Of a stretch of 64,000 nucleotides of DNA, positions 24,909 through 34,186 are shown one piece after another. Numbering within the stretch: position 1 is the first letter of the stretch; every line of letters begins with the position of its first letter. Origin of the DNA: Rhodanobacteraceae bacterium (lineage in GTDB: Bacteria; Pseudomonadota; Gammaproteobacteria; Xanthomonadales; Rhodanobacteraceae). Made by a program: the position numbers and the translations under genes. The notes below the pieces were generated by a model. The model did not search any database. It worked only from the letters and a program-made list of their open reading frames with translations, and was not told where the DNA came from. The stretch spans positions 20,190-84,189 of the forward strand of contig JALUXG010000012.1 of NCBI GenBank assembly GCA_027019085.1. The letters run 5' to 3'.

Positions 24909-25847
24909 ATGCCCTTCGCCATTTCGACGTTCTATCAGCATGCCCTGCGTCACTGGGTACTGAGCACTTTTCCACGCGAGCCGTCGCGTGGAGTCGATTA
25001 CCTCCATCCGCAAGGCGACCCCGGGCTGTTCGGCCCCGACAGCGTGACCTGGCGCATTCATGGAGACTTTCCCGGCATGCTTGCCGGCGGCCTGTGTGCA
25101 CTGATGCTGCAGACACTGCACCCGCGAGCCCTCGCCGCCGTGTGGGATCATTCCGGATTCCGTCATGACCTGCTCGGCCGCCTGCGTCGAACCACGGCCT
25201 TCGTCGGTGGAACGACCTATGCCCCGCGACAGGCGGCACAGGCACTTGTCGAACGTGTGCGCTGCATCCATGCCGGTATCCATGGCCATACGGCGGACGG
25301 GGTGCCTTATGCTGCCAACGACCCGGAACTGCTGACCTGGGTCCACGTCACCGAGGCGTATGCGTTCCTGCAGGGCTTCCGGCGTTTCGGACCGGTCGCC
25401 GTACCGGCGTGGGCCGCCGATGCCTATTTCGACGAGGTTCGCCGCATCGCCGAGGCTCTGGGTGCAAGCCATGTGCCGGACAGCGAGTCGGCCGTGCATG
25501 TCTACCTCCATGACATTCGCCAGGACCTCCGCTTCGACGCGCGTTCTCGTGAAGTCCTGGCCGTGCTCCATGCCATACGGCTTCCGGTGCCTCTTGCCGG
25601 CATTTCACGCGATGTTTTCATGCAGGCCGGGGCATCACTTCTACCCCGTTGGGCTGCCGACATGCTCGGCCGCACGCCCATGCAGGGGGCCAGGGCACGC
25701 ATGGCCGCAAGTGTTCTGCGCACACTTGCCCCCGCCTTTCGTGCCGCCCTTCGCCATGGCGTGGCAGCCCAGTCCTGTCAGCGCATGGGTCGCGATGCCG
25801 ACAGCCTCCATGCTTTCCCCCCGCGCGCGGAGAAGCAGGTCAACTGA
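24909..25847 (+). CDS. MpaB/latex-clearing-protein-like oxygenase (DUF2236)
   Basis: 312 residues of the DUF2236 family (mycophenolate MpaB and rubber oxygenase Lcp). Visible features are 'WRIHGDFPGMLAGGLCALML', 'HPRALAAVWDHSGF', 'RLRRTTAFVGGTTYAP' and 'LTWVHVTEAYAFL', where the R-x-x-T-x and H-x-T motifs are those thought to hold the haem. No signal peptide is seen, so it is cytoplasmic, unlike Lcp. Bacterial members act on unsaturated or terpenoid compounds, but the substrate here is unknown. It follows rne after 76 bases and is probably a separate unit. Confidence 0.75.
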   Translation: MPFAISTFYQHALRHWVLSTFPREPSRGVDYLHPQGDPGLFGPDSVTWRIHGDFPGMLAGGLCALMLQTLHPRALAAVWDHSGFRHDLLGRLRRTTAFVGGTTYAPRQAAQALVERVRCIHAGIHGHTADGVPYAANDPELLTWVHVTEAYAFLQGFRRFGPVAVPAWAADAYFDEVRRIAEALGASHVPDSESAVHVYLHDIRQDLRFDARSREVLAVLHAIRLPVPLAGISRDVFMQAGASLLPRWAADMLGRTPMQGARARMAASVLRTLAPAFRAALRHGVAAQSCQRMGRDADSLHAFPPRAEKQVN

Positions 25848-25857
25848 CTTTACGGGT

Positions 25858-26421
25858 TCAGGTTCGACCGCGAAGCGGAAAGCGGGCGACCACCCGATAT
25901 TCCGAATCCCTTCCCTGCCGACTCAACACCAGCGCAAGCTCGTTCACGAACCAGGGAATGTGCACGGACTCCCCCGGCACCTGCGGCCAGTCGGCATGGG
26001 CATCGCGCGCCACGCTGACATGGGGAACAAAGGTCTGTTGGCAGGACAGGTCAAGTCCTGTCGAAGCCAGAATGTGATCGAGCGCATCGCGCAGTTGCAG
26101 GCACCCTCGGGTCCCTGCATTCGATCCCAGCCAGGCGACGCGCCGTCCGAAGTGCCCGTAACGCTCCAGCGCACAGGTGAATGGCGAAACTCCAAGGTCC
26201 ATCAATCCGGGCATGCACGCTTGCAGGCGCTGTGTGTGCATGGCATCCAGATTGCCAAGGAAACGAAGCGTCAGATGCAGGCTGCGGATCCTGATGCGGC
26301 GGCACTGGACTCCCTTCAACCACCGTCCGGCGACCGCAGCGATGGACTGACGACACCCCTGATCCGGCCACAGGGCCAGAAAATAACGTCCCGCGGGCAG
26401 GTCTTCATTCATGCCTGACAT
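25858..26421 (-). CDS. thpR: RNA 2',3'-cyclic phosphodiesterase (2H family)
   Basis: About 187 residues; the start is either the ATG at 26421 or one three codons later. The frame's first ATG (26442) lies inside the terminator of the neighbour and was rejected. The two catalytic H-x-T/S-x motifs are 'HLTLRFLG' and 'HVSVARDA', at the spacing typical of ThpR/LigT. The enzyme opens 2',3'-cyclic phosphate ends to 2'-phosphates; its physiological substrate is not settled. 'FLALWPD' near the N-terminus is also typical. It follows the OmpA-like gene on the same strand, behind that gene's stem-loop. Confidence 0.87.
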   Translation of the reverse strand: MSGMNEDLPAGRYFLALWPDQGCRQSIAAVAGRWLKGVQCRRIRIRSLHLTLRFLGNLDAMHTQRLQACMPGLMDLGVSPFTCALERYGHFGRRVAWLGSNAGTRGCLQLRDALDHILASTGLDLSCQQTFVPHVSVARDAHADWPQVPGESVHIPWFVNELALVLSRQGRDSEYRVVARFPLRGRT

Positions 26422-26424
26422 CAA

Positions 26425-26457
26425 AGCGCCCCGGATGGACAAGCCACCCGGGGCGCT
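26425..26457 (-). terminator. Stem-loop terminator after the OmpA-like gene
   Basis: Perfect ten-base arms (AGCGCCCCGG / CCGGGGCGCT) with a 13-base loop, 22 bases after the stop on the minus strand. The tail is short (TTTGA), so some read-through into thpR is possible. Confidence 0.65.
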
Positions 26458-26478
26458 GGGGTTGGAGCGAAGTCGCGA

Positions 26479-27078
26479 TCAGGAAGCGTTGTTGCTGCCG
26501 CCGGCAAAATCGACCACCAGGGTCGTGCGACGGTTTTCCGCGCCTTCGGCATGGCTCTTGCCCGGCTCGACCTGACGGTTCATGTCCTTGCCGTAGCTGA
26601 CGGCGCGAACGTGATCGGCTGACATGCCGGCCTCGGTGACCAGGAAGTTGCGCACGGCATTGGCGCGCGCCATGCCCAGCTTCTTGTTGTAGGCCTTGGA
26701 ACCGGCCGCATCGGTGAAGCCTTCGACCGTGACCAGGGCATTGCTGTGATACTTGTTCATCACGTCGGCGAATGCCTTGAGCTTGGTCTTGTCGGCTTCG
26801 TTGAGATCGGACTTGTTGAAGTCGAAATAGGCAATGTCGTCAACGTTGATACGGCCTTCAAGAGCGGTGACGCGGGCGCCGTACTTGGACAGCTCCGACT
26901 TCATGTCCTGAATCATCGACTTGTTCTGGTCGATCTGGCCCTGGAGATTCTGGTCCTTCGCCTGCAGGCGCTGGACGGCTGAGTTCAGGTCGGCCTTGGT
27001 CACGTAGTTGGAACAGCCGCCCAATGCCACGGCAGCCAGGCCAGCCGCCAGAATCAGACCCTTCTTTGTCTTCAACAT
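26479..27078 (-). CDS. OmpA-family lipoprotein with Lpp-like coiled coil
   Basis: 199 residues from the ATG at 27078 (GAGG eight bases upstream). A signal sequence ends in the lipobox 'LGGC'. Residues ~25-75 form a heptad-repeat helix ('LNSAVQRLQAKDQNLQGQID'), as in Lpp or OprI. Residues ~85-190 are an OmpA-like peptidoglycan-binding domain ('VEGFTDAAGSKAYNKKLGMA' ... 'AENRRTTLVV'). It would sit in the outer membrane by its lipid and bind the cell wall non-covalently. The longer frame reaching 27189 lacks a signal sequence at its start. This layout resembles Pal but with the added coiled coil; tol genes are not nearby. Confidence 0.88.
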   Translation of the reverse strand: MLKTKKGLILAAGLAAVALGGCSNYVTKADLNSAVQRLQAKDQNLQGQIDQNKSMIQDMKSELSKYGARVTALEGRINVDDIAYFDFNKSDLNEADKTKLKAFADVMNKYHSNALVTVEGFTDAAGSKAYNKKLGMARANAVRNFLVTEAGMSADHVRAVSYGKDMNRQVEPGKSHAEGAENRRTTLVVDFAGGSNNAS

Positions 27079-27321
27079 GTATGCATCCTCACGATTCGGA
27101 AAGTACAACCAGGAAACCCAATGACGCACGGCAGTACCGTACGAGCCGTTACGGGCATACAAACTACCCCAATTCCAGCCCGACGGCAAAATGTATAGCC
27201 ATCGGATTTCGGCTACATTCAGCGTGGTGCCTCACGAAGCCCTTTTCTGGCCAGCCGCCACGATGCTTCGTACACTGGGCTCATGTCGGGCCGTCCTGCC
27301 CGTCCATCACAGGGGACGTCC
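27079..27321. promoter_or_regulatory. Divergent intergenic region (OmpA-like lipoprotein / flavoprotein)
   Basis: 243 bases between divergent starts. A weak minus-strand pair, TTGCCG-17-TAGTTT, could drive the lipoprotein gene. I found no clear plus-strand promoter and no RNA gene. Confidence 0.35.
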
Positions 27322-28899
27322 ATGCTGCGCATCGCCTTCTACGTGATCTCGGTCATTGCCCTGGCCGCTACTGGCTGGATGGCCCAGACAGATCCCTCGA
27401 CCTGGTTCGGGTTCGTCGCCATCGCATTCCTGGTCCTGGTGGGGCTCTACGACATATTCATTTCCCCGCGCAACGTGCTGAGCAATTATCCCGTCATCGG
27501 GCACCTGCGCTACATCATGGAGTTCATCAGCCCCGAGATCAGGCAGTACTTCCTGGAAACGGACAAGAGCGGGCGGCCGTATTCCCGTCAGCAACGTGAA
27601 TTGATCAATGCCCGGGCACAGGGCAAGGAAGGTGTCCACCCCTTCGGCACCGAGTCCGACATCGATGCAAGCGGCTACAAGCTCGCGCTGCACTCGCTGG
27701 CCGTCAGGAAGGTGCCCGATTCGGCAGCACGCATCCGCATCGGCGGACCGCAATGCAAGCGGCCGTACGACAGTTCCAGGCTCAACATCTCGGCCATGAG
27801 TTTCGGCGCACTGAGCAGTCACGCGGTGATGGCCATGAACCTTGGCGCCAGCCTGGGCCAGTTCGCCCAGGACACCGGGGAAGGCGGACTGACCCCATAT
27901 CACCTTGCCCATGGTGGGGATCTCATCTGGGAAATCGGTTCCGGGTATTTCGGCTGCCGTACCCCGGAAGGTCGCTTCGATGATGACGGCTTCCGCGAAA
28001 AAGCCTGCCAGGATGCCGTCAGGATGATCGAGATCAAGCTCTCCCAGGGCGCCAAGCCCAGCCACGGCGGGGTGCTTCCCGGCCCCAAGGTGAATGCGGA
28101 GATTGCCCGGATCCGGGGCGTGCCCGAGGGCAAGGACTGCATTTCCCCGGCTGCACACCCGGAATTCGACACCCCGCGTGGCCTGCTGCAATTCGTTCAG
28201 CGCCTGCGCGACCTGAGCGAGGGGCGGCCGGTCGGGTTCAAGCTGTGCGTGGGACGCAAGAGCGAATTCCTGGGCATCTGCAAGGCCATGCTCGATACCG
28301 GGATCACGCCCGACTTCATTACCGTGGATGGCGCCGAAGGGGGCACCGGCGCAGCACCCGTGGAATATTCCGACCGGCTCGGACTGACGATCGACGAGGG
28401 GCTGTCCTTTGTCCACAACGCCCTGGTCGGTTGCGGCCTGCGCGAGAAGATCCGCCTGATTGCCAGCGGCAAGATCGTCGATGGCTACGACATGGTGCAG
28501 AAAGTCGCCATCGGCGCCGACGTATGCAACGTGGCACGACCCATGATGTTCGCGGTTGGCTGCATCCAGGCCCAGCGCTGCCACACCAATACCTGCCCCA
28601 CCGGCGTGGCCACCCAGGACCGACGTCGTGCCCGTGCAATCAAGATCCACAAGCGCGGGGAAGATGTCCGTCGTTTCCACGCCACCACGTTGCACAGTTT
28701 CCTCGACATCGTCGGCTCCATGGGAGTCGCGCATCCGGACGAACTGCAGGCTGGGCATGTTTTCCAGCGTACTGCGGACGGCAGTCCACGCTCCTACGCC
28801 GAGATATACCCACCCATCGCCCGCGGCTCGCTGACGGGACAATCGGTTCCGGCCCTGTTTGCCGCAGACTGGGAGGCGGCCAGCGCCGACCGGTTCTGA
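27322..28899 (+). CDS. FMN-binding glutamate synthase-like protein with membrane anchor
   Basis: 525 residues from the ATG at 27322 (AGGGGA upstream). Two N-terminal membrane helices ('IAFYVISVIALAATGW' and 'FVAIAFLVLVGLYDIFI') precede a glutamate-synthase large-subunit-like FMN domain. The FMN/2-oxoglutarate-type motifs 'LNISAMSFGALS', 'GEGGLTPYH' and 'DGAEGGTGAAP' are visible. The three cysteines for a 3Fe-4S cluster lie in 'GCIQAQRCHTNTCPTG'. It lacks the glutaminase domain, so it is not a full glutamate synthase; the true reaction of this stand-alone family (also called YerD-like) is unknown. It is probably a membrane-bound oxidoreductase. Confidence 0.85.
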   Translation: MLRIAFYVISVIALAATGWMAQTDPSTWFGFVAIAFLVLVGLYDIFISPRNVLSNYPVIGHLRYIMEFISPEIRQYFLETDKSGRPYSRQQRELINARAQGKEGVHPFGTESDIDASGYKLALHSLAVRKVPDSAARIRIGGPQCKRPYDSSRLNISAMSFGALSSHAVMAMNLGASLGQFAQDTGEGGLTPYHLAHGGDLIWEIGSGYFGCRTPEGRFDDDGFREKACQDAVRMIEIKLSQGAKPSHGGVLPGPKVNAEIARIRGVPEGKDCISPAAHPEFDTPRGLLQFVQRLRDLSEGRPVGFKLCVGRKSEFLGICKAMLDTGITPDFITVDGAEGGTGAAPVEYSDRLGLTIDEGLSFVHNALVGCGLREKIRLIASGKIVDGYDMVQKVAIGADVCNVARPMMFAVGCIQAQRCHTNTCPTGVATQDRRRARAIKIHKRGEDVRRFHATTLHSFLDIVGSMGVAHPDELQAGHVFQRTADGSPRSYAEIYPPIARGSLTGQSVPALFAADWEAASADRF

Positions 28900-28922
28900 A
28901 ATCCGTCCCTGGATCGCGCTCG

Positions 28923-29675
28923 CTACTCCGGCGTGATTGCATGCCCTGATGCTGAAGATACGGAATGCTCCAGTCGTTCACGCTCCGAATCGGACAGGCA
29001 TCTCCATGCCCCCGGCGTGAGGGCCAGATCGTCCAGTCGCAACTGTCCGATGGCCTCGCGATGCAGCGTCGTCACCCGGTTGCCGCATGCTGCGAACATG
29101 CGCCGCACCTGGTGGTAGCGCCCTTCGGTAAGCCTGATGCGAGCCAGGCGTTCGCCCAGCACCTCGAGCCCTGCGGGTGCCAGCGGCCTGTCCTCGCCTT
29201 TCAGGCGCAACCCCCCGGCGGCAAACAGCTGCGTTTCGTCCCCGCGCAGGGGCTCGGCAAGTTCCACCCTGTAGACCTTGGGCACATGTCGGCGCGGCGA
29301 GATGATGCGATGCAACAAGGCACCGTCGTCCGTCAACAGCAATAGTCCACTGGTGTCACGATCGAGCCGACCGATCGTTGACAGCAACGGCCGGCGCAAG
29401 CGGAAACGCCCGGGCAGCAAGTCGTGCACCAGCGGACCCGCATCCTGGTGTGAACACGTATAGCCCCGCGGCTTGTGCAGCGCGATCAGCATGCCGAAAG
29501 GAGGGTCGAGGGGCATGCCGTCAAAGCGGATGTCGGCATGCGCGATCTGCGCCTCCGGTCCCGGCACCCTCCCGTCTGCATCGGTGAATCGTCCCTGCTG
29601 CAACAGGGTGCGGATCTGCCTGCGGCTTCCGTAGCCAAGTTGCGCGAGCATGCGCACGAGCCTGGTGTCAGCCAT
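28923..29675 (-). CDS. rsuA: 16S rRNA pseudouridine synthase RsuA
   Basis: About 250 residues. An N-terminal S4 domain ('RLVRMLAQLGYGSRRQIRTL') is followed by the RsuA-type catalytic domain: 'IGRLDRDTSGLLLLTDDG' holds the catalytic aspartate, and 'EGRYHQVRRMFAACGN' is the family's C-terminal motif. RsuA makes pseudouridine 516 in 16S rRNA. The ATG at 29675 has a GGGGG ribosome site at good spacing and overlaps the end of the upstream methyltransferase gene by eight bases. Both act on the small ribosomal subunit, which makes co-expression sensible. Close relatives RluE/F are less likely on the motifs seen. Confidence 0.86.
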   Translation of the reverse strand: MADTRLVRMLAQLGYGSRRQIRTLLQQGRFTDADGRVPGPEAQIAHADIRFDGMPLDPPFGMLIALHKPRGYTCSHQDAGPLVHDLLPGRFRLRRPLLSTIGRLDRDTSGLLLLTDDGALLHRIISPRRHVPKVYRVELAEPLRGDETQLFAAGGLRLKGEDRPLAPAGLEVLGERLARIRLTEGRYHQVRRMFAACGNRVTTLHREAIGQLRLDDLALTPGAWRCLSDSERERLEHSVSSASGHAITPE

Positions 29676-30741
29676 GGGCATGCCCCCGCTCGGCACTGAT
29701 GACCTTGTATCCGTCGCGTTGCTCGACCGTGTGGACACGCGTGAAACGTGCACGCAGCACATCCTCGTACGGTAGATGGCGGTTGGCCACCATCCACAAT
29801 TCGCCTCCGGGGTGCAGGGCGTCCGCTGCAGCATGAATGAAGGCGCGTCCCAGTTCGGGCCTCTCGATGCGACCCTGGTGGAACGGCGGATTGGAGATCA
29901 CGGCGTCATAGCGGCCCGGCAACCCCCGGGTGACATCATGCCAGTGCACATCGAATGACACGTCACGATGCGCCGCTTCGCAGGCCCGCTGCATGTTCAC
30001 GCGTGCCGCTTCCAGGGCACGGGCATCGGCCTCGTAGAGATCGATCGAGGTGAGGCCTGGACAAGCTTGCACCGCCATGGCCGAAAGGTAGCCGAAACCG
30101 GCGCCGAGATCGGCCAGACGCCCTTCGAGGCGCGTCGGTATATGCGCTGCCAGCAGGGCCGAGGCCGGGTCGATGCGGTCCCAGGCAAACAGACCCGGCC
30201 GGCTGACCCAGCCGTCGTCGGCAACCGGTCGCAACGCATCCAGGGCAAGCCATGCCTGCAGTTTGTCATGCCGGATGTGCCGCGCTTCGAACGCACCTCC
30301 AAAGACCCTGCATTTGTTCAGGGACCGGACCTGCAGGGGACCGGCCAGGTCGCGCAGATCGCGCTCGATGCTTTTTGCGCCCTCCCGGTTGGCCATGGCC
30401 ACGATGACATGACCGCCGGCGCGTACGGCGGCAACGGCACGCGCCAGACAGATACGGGCCTGCTCGCGTTGCCGTGGCGGCAGTGCAAGTACCAGATCGA
30501 TACCGGTCGCACTGTGCGGTGGATGCGCATGAACTTCCCGTCCTGATGCCTGCAAGGTATCCGCCAGCGGGCGAAGGTTCTGAACGCATGTGCAGGTGGA
30601 CTCTTCGAGGTCGATACCGTGCAACGCTGCTGCATTCGCATGCAAGAACAGTATGCGTCCCGACCTGGGCACTGCGCAAATCGATGCCGACTTGAGCACT
30701 TCGCCCAGAGTCGAGGCTGCTAGATCCTCCTCACGCACCAT
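29668..30741 (-). CDS. rsmC: 16S rRNA (guanine1207-N2)-methyltransferase RsmC-like
   Basis: 357 residues with the duplicated methyltransferase layout of RsmC/RlmG. A degenerate N-terminal half (~1-165) is followed by an active C-terminal half (~190-350) with the SAM site 'LADLGAGFGYLSAMAV' and the amino-methyltransferase motif 'NPPFH' after 'YDAVIS'. RsmC methylates G1207 of 16S rRNA; RlmG acts on 23S. The link to rsuA favours RsmC. It heads a two-gene unit. The divergent neighbour is the NfeD-type protease. Confidence 0.85.
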   Translation of the reverse strand: MVREEDLAASTLGEVLKSASICAVPRSGRILFLHANAAALHGIDLEESTCTCVQNLRPLADTLQASGREVHAHPPHSATGIDLVLALPPRQREQARICLARAVAAVRAGGHVIVAMANREGAKSIERDLRDLAGPLQVRSLNKCRVFGGAFEARHIRHDKLQAWLALDALRPVADDGWVSRPGLFAWDRIDPASALLAAHIPTRLEGRLADLGAGFGYLSAMAVQACPGLTSIDLYEADARALEAARVNMQRACEAAHRDVSFDVHWHDVTRGLPGRYDAVISNPPFHQGRIERPELGRAFIHAAADALHPGGELWMVANRHLPYEDVLRARFTRVHTVEQRDGYKVISAERGHAHG

Positions 30742-30873
30742 GGCACCCCCATCCGCACGACCTCATCACCCTGACTGGCTCATTGTAACGGTGGCCCTCC
30801 CTATTCCCCATGGCAGGGTGGTTGCGCTGCAAAAAGCGACTACCATGGAACCGCTACCGCAAGGGAGGCCGCC

Positions 30874-32277
30874 ATGCAATGCGTGTTGAAGACCATGTCC
30901 CTGGTGCTGGCAGCCATGCTGTACTTGCTGCCTGCGGCGCCGTCGGTGGCCGGGACCGGGACAACGGCACCGGCAGGCTTTGTGGCCCGGATCGACCTTG
31001 ACGGGGCGATCGGACCGGCATCGGCCGAATACGTGCACGATGCGCTCGCCAGGGCCCATCGTGAAGGTGCTGATGCCGTCATCATGCAGCTGGACACGCC
31101 CGGCGGACTGTCCACGTCGATGCAGGACATCATTCGCGACATCCTGGCATCTCCGGTGCCCGTCATCGCCTATGTCGCGCCAGATGGCGCTCGTGCCGCC
31201 TCGGCGGGCACTTACATCGTCTATGCCAGCCCGCTGGCCGCCATGGCGCCGGCGACGCACCTGGGAGCCGCTACGCCAGTCACACTGGGCGGCAGCACAC
31301 CCCTGCCTATGCCAGCCCGCCCCGCCTCCAGCCCTGCGCCAGCTGCCAGCAGCGCTGCGCCTGCAAAGGCACAAGAGCAGGGCGGCAGCGCCGAGTCGCG
31401 CAAGCAGCTCAATGACGCCATCGCCTACATCCGGTCACTGGCGCAGCTGCGAGGGCGCAATGCGCAGTGGGCTGAACAGGCGGTACGTGGCGCGGCCACG
31501 CTGACGGCTCGGGAAGCCCTCGAACAGCACGTGATCGATTTCATCGCACCTGACACGAAATCACTTCTCGAACAGGCCGATGGACGTACGGTGCAACTGG
31601 CGTCGGGCCCGCAAACCCTGCATGTGGCCGGCCTCGCGGTGCGCGACTACGCGCCCGGATGGCGTACCCGGTTCCTCGGCATCATCACCCAGCCGACCAT
31701 TGCCTACCTGCTGCTGATTGCCGGTCTCTACGGCCTGCTGCTGGAAGCGTTCCACCCCGGGGCCCTGTTCCCCGGCATAGCCGGCGCCATCAGTCTCCTG
31801 ATCGGGCTGTATGCGTTACAGCTGCTGCCGGTCAACTATGCCGGCCTGGCGCTGATGGCGCTGGGTGCCACACTGGTGGTGACGGAAATCCTCACGCCCA
31901 CACTGGGCATACTCGGCATCAGCGGCGTGGCCGCATTCACTCTGGGGTCCATCATGCTCTTCCACGACGACGGCACGGGATTCGGGGTGAATCACGGCGT
32001 GATCGCGGGACTGGCCATCTCGGCCATGCTGGTGCTGGCCCTGTTGCTGTGGCTGGTCATGCGCGCACGGCGTGCACGGCTTTTCCAGGGCGACGCCTCA
32101 TGGAACGGCAAGACCGGCGAGCTGCTCGAACCCCTGCCCGCGAACGGTGAAGCCTGGGCACGCATCGGCGGCGAACGCTGGCGGGTGCGCAACCTGGGTG
32201 ATGCCGCCCTGCCCGCTGGTGCGCGCGTGCGGGTCGATCACCGCGAAAACCTGCTGATCTGGGTCGTACCTGCATGA
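30874..32277 (+). CDS. NfeD-family membrane-bound serine protease
   Basis: 467 residues. A signal peptide is followed by a ClpP-like protease domain (~35-240): 'LDTPGGLSTSMQDIIRDIL' and the nucleophile region 'ARAASAGTYIVY', with the lysine partner in 'SRKQLNDAIAYI'. A low-complexity Ala/Pro/Ser insert separates the two catalytic parts. Then come four to five membrane helices and a C-terminal OB-fold NfeD domain ('GKTGELLEPL' ... 'VRVDHRENLLIWVV'). In archaea the homologous pair cleaves the C-terminus of the partner stomatin. Here the slipin is the next gene, 48 bases downstream, so they form the usual operon. Confidence 0.9.
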   Translation: MQCVLKTMSLVLAAMLYLLPAAPSVAGTGTTAPAGFVARIDLDGAIGPASAEYVHDALARAHREGADAVIMQLDTPGGLSTSMQDIIRDILASPVPVIAYVAPDGARAASAGTYIVYASPLAAMAPATHLGAATPVTLGGSTPLPMPARPASSPAPAASSAAPAKAQEQGGSAESRKQLNDAIAYIRSLAQLRGRNAQWAEQAVRGAATLTAREALEQHVIDFIAPDTKSLLEQADGRTVQLASGPQTLHVAGLAVRDYAPGWRTRFLGIITQPTIAYLLLIAGLYGLLLEAFHPGALFPGIAGAISLLIGLYALQLLPVNYAGLALMALGATLVVTEILTPTLGILGISGVAAFTLGSIMLFHDDGTGFGVNHGVIAGLAISAMLVLALLLWLVMRARRARLFQGDASWNGKTGELLEPLPANGEAWARIGGERWRVRNLGDAALPAGARVRVDHRENLLIWVVPA

Positions 32278-32325
32278 CATTCACGCATGCCTGCGCATGC
32301 AGCTTTACATACACGGGAGCACACC

Positions 32326-33090
32326 ATGTTCGGACTGACTGGCATCATTGTTCTTTTCATCCTTGTCGTGCTGATTGCATCGATCAAGGTCCTGCCCGAA
32401 TACCAGCGGGGGGTGGTCCTGACCCTCGGCCGCTACACCGGTACCAAGGGACCGGGGCTGATGATCCTGATCCCGGTGGTCCAGACCATGGTCCGCGTGG
32501 ACTTGCGCGTCGGGGTCATGGACGTGCCTCCGCAGGACGTGATTTCACGCGACAACGTGTCGGTGCGCGTCAATGCGGTGGTCTATTACCGAGTGGTCGA
32601 TTCCGACAAGGCCGTGCTGCAGGTTGCCGACTTCTACCAGGCCACCAGCCAGCTGGCTCAAACCCGGCTGCGGTCCGTTCTGGGTCAGCATGAACTGGAC
32701 GATATCCTGTCCGAACGCGAATCGATCAACCGCACCCTGCAGAAAATCCTCGACGAGGCCACCGACCCCTGGGGCATCAAGATCACCGACGTGGAGATCA
32801 AGGATGTCGACCTCAACGAGACCATGGTGCGCGCCATCGCCCGCCAGGCCGAAGCCGAACGCGAGCGCCGCGCCAAGGTGATCCACGCCGAGGGCGAGAT
32901 GCAGGCTGCGGAAAAACTGCGTGATGCCGCCCACATGCTGGCGCAGGAACCGCAGGCCCTGCAACTGCGCTACCTGCAGACCCTGGCCGACATGGCCAGC
33001 AACGGCAAGACGAACACCATCGCCTTCCCGCTGCCGCTGGACCTGATCAAGCCGCTGATGCAGACGCTGGATCGCAATGCATCCTCATGA
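32326..33090 (+). CDS. Slipin/stomatin-like SPFH protein
   Basis: 254 residues. An N-terminal membrane helix ('[17 protein letters not shown]') is followed by the SPFH/band-7 domain ('[20 protein letters not shown]', '[20 protein letters not shown]') and a helical region rich in Glu/Arg/Ala ('[20 protein letters not shown]'). GGGAG lies before the ATG. Slipins assemble into membrane rings or microdomains and pair with NfeD proteases, as here. The C-terminal 'AFPLPLDLI' is the hydrophobic tail that NfeD proteases cleave in studied systems. The stop codon is adjacent to the stop of the convergent sulfotransferase. Confidence 0.92.
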   Translation: MFGLTGIIVLFILVVLIASIKVLPEYQRGVVLTLGRYTGTKGPGLMILIPVVQTMVRVDLRVGVMDVPPQDVISRDNVSVRVNAVVYYRVVDSDKAVLQVADFYQATSQLAQTRLRSVLGQHELDDILSERESINRTLQKILDEATDPWGIKITDVEIKDVDLNETMVRAIARQAEAERERRAKVIHAEGEMQAAEKLRDAAHMLAQEPQALQLRYLQTLADMASNGKTNTIAFPLPLDLIKPLMQTLDRNASS

Positions 33091-34023
33091 TCCGGCGCGA
33101 CCGGCATGCTCCCGGGCAGCCGAGGCGATCCAGGGCAGATGCGGTTGCTTGCGGGCAAGTTCGTCGATCAGTTGCCTGTAGTCCATGAGACGCTTGCCGA
33201 GCATCTCGCGCAATTGCTTGCCGAACAGCTTTGGCGCCTTGCTCTGCGGACGGCGCAAGGTGCCGTCGGTCGATCCTCGTTTCCAGGGCTCGCTGGCCAG
33301 GTCGGCTATGGTGTTCAACGGGCTTGATCCCGTGGCTGCAGGCACAATCTGCGCGTCAGTGCCACTCAGGGTTCGCATCATGGTCCTGACCTGGTCCCCG
33401 GCACTGAACAGGCATTCGAACGGCAGGACTGTATGCCGCTCCCTGCCCGCGTGTTCGACGTGCCAACGGGCCGCGCGGTTCCAGCGGCGGATCCAGTACG
33501 GTAGGGTTCCGTAGAAGACATTGTGTTCGGCATAACGCAATTGCCCGTCGATGGCCGATGCAATGACATCCTCCCCGGCCCGTACCACGTGCAGGAAATG
33601 GGCATCGGGAATCAGATCCGACAGCAGGTCGACATAGGCAAGGTGGTCGGGCGTTTTTTCGACCCAGCATGTGCAATACCGGCTTGCGGCACGTTCGTCG
33701 AGCACACGGCAGAATTCGCGCACGTAGCCGCGACCGGTCCAGCGTCTTTTAAGCTGCGGCGCACCGCCGGCATCGACGAAAGCGCGATCCAGGCATCCCT
33801 GCAAGCGGCGATGTAGGGAAGGCGAAGACAGACCCAGTCTTCGCTGCCATGTGTTCGCGGCACTGTCTTGACCGCTGAGCCAGCCCTCGAAATGGCCAAA
33901 CAGGCGCAGCATGTACTCGGTCTCGCCCATCGACATGACCCCGGGCAGCGAAGTCATGCTGGCCTGCGTTACGGTGGTGCCCGAGCGTGGGCAGCCCACG
34001 ATAAATATTTTCCGAGTTTCCAA
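33085..34023 (-). CDS. Sulfotransferase-family protein
   Basis: 312 residues. The 5'-phosphosulfate loop is the N-terminal '[17 protein letters not shown]', and '[14 protein letters not shown]' is the 3'-phosphate-binding motif of PAPS-dependent sulfotransferases. '[13 protein letters not shown]' and '[12 protein letters not shown]' are also typical of the bacterial group. There is no signal peptide, so it works in the cytoplasm or on its membrane face. Acceptors in the family include glycans, lipids and proteins; nothing here identifies one. The coding ends of this gene and the slipin overlap by six bases. The N-terminal region before 34023 has no better start. Confidence 0.82.
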   Translation of the reverse strand: METRKIFIVGCPRSGTTVTQASMTSLPGVMSMGETEYMLRLFGHFEGWLSGQDSAANTWQRRLGLSSPSLHRRLQGCLDRAFVDAGGAPQLKRRWTGRGYVREFCRVLDERAASRYCTCWVEKTPDHLAYVDLLSDLIPDAHFLHVVRAGEDVIASAIDGQLRYAEHNVFYGTLPYWIRRWNRAARWHVEHAGRERHTVLPFECLFSAGDQVRTMMRTLSGTDAQIVPAATGSSPLNTIADLASEPWKRGSTDGTLRRPQSKAPKLFGKQLREMLGKRLMDYRQLIDELARKQPHLPWIASAAREHAGRAGS

Positions 34024-34186
34024 TGCCTTGCCTTGACAAAACCGAGGGACCCATCGTTACCGGTCCTGAACAACGCACACTAAGATACATCGGTTGACAC
34101 AGGCCCGCCCCTGACTGGCGGCACGGGACAAGGTCGAACCTTGCAGGTACGCTGCGCAGGTTGTCCGTCACAGGGGATACCCATCC

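Noticed and set aside
24205..25245. 346-residue minus-strand frame opposite the rne tail and the DUF2236 gene
   Set aside because: Low-complexity shadow crossing two real genes.
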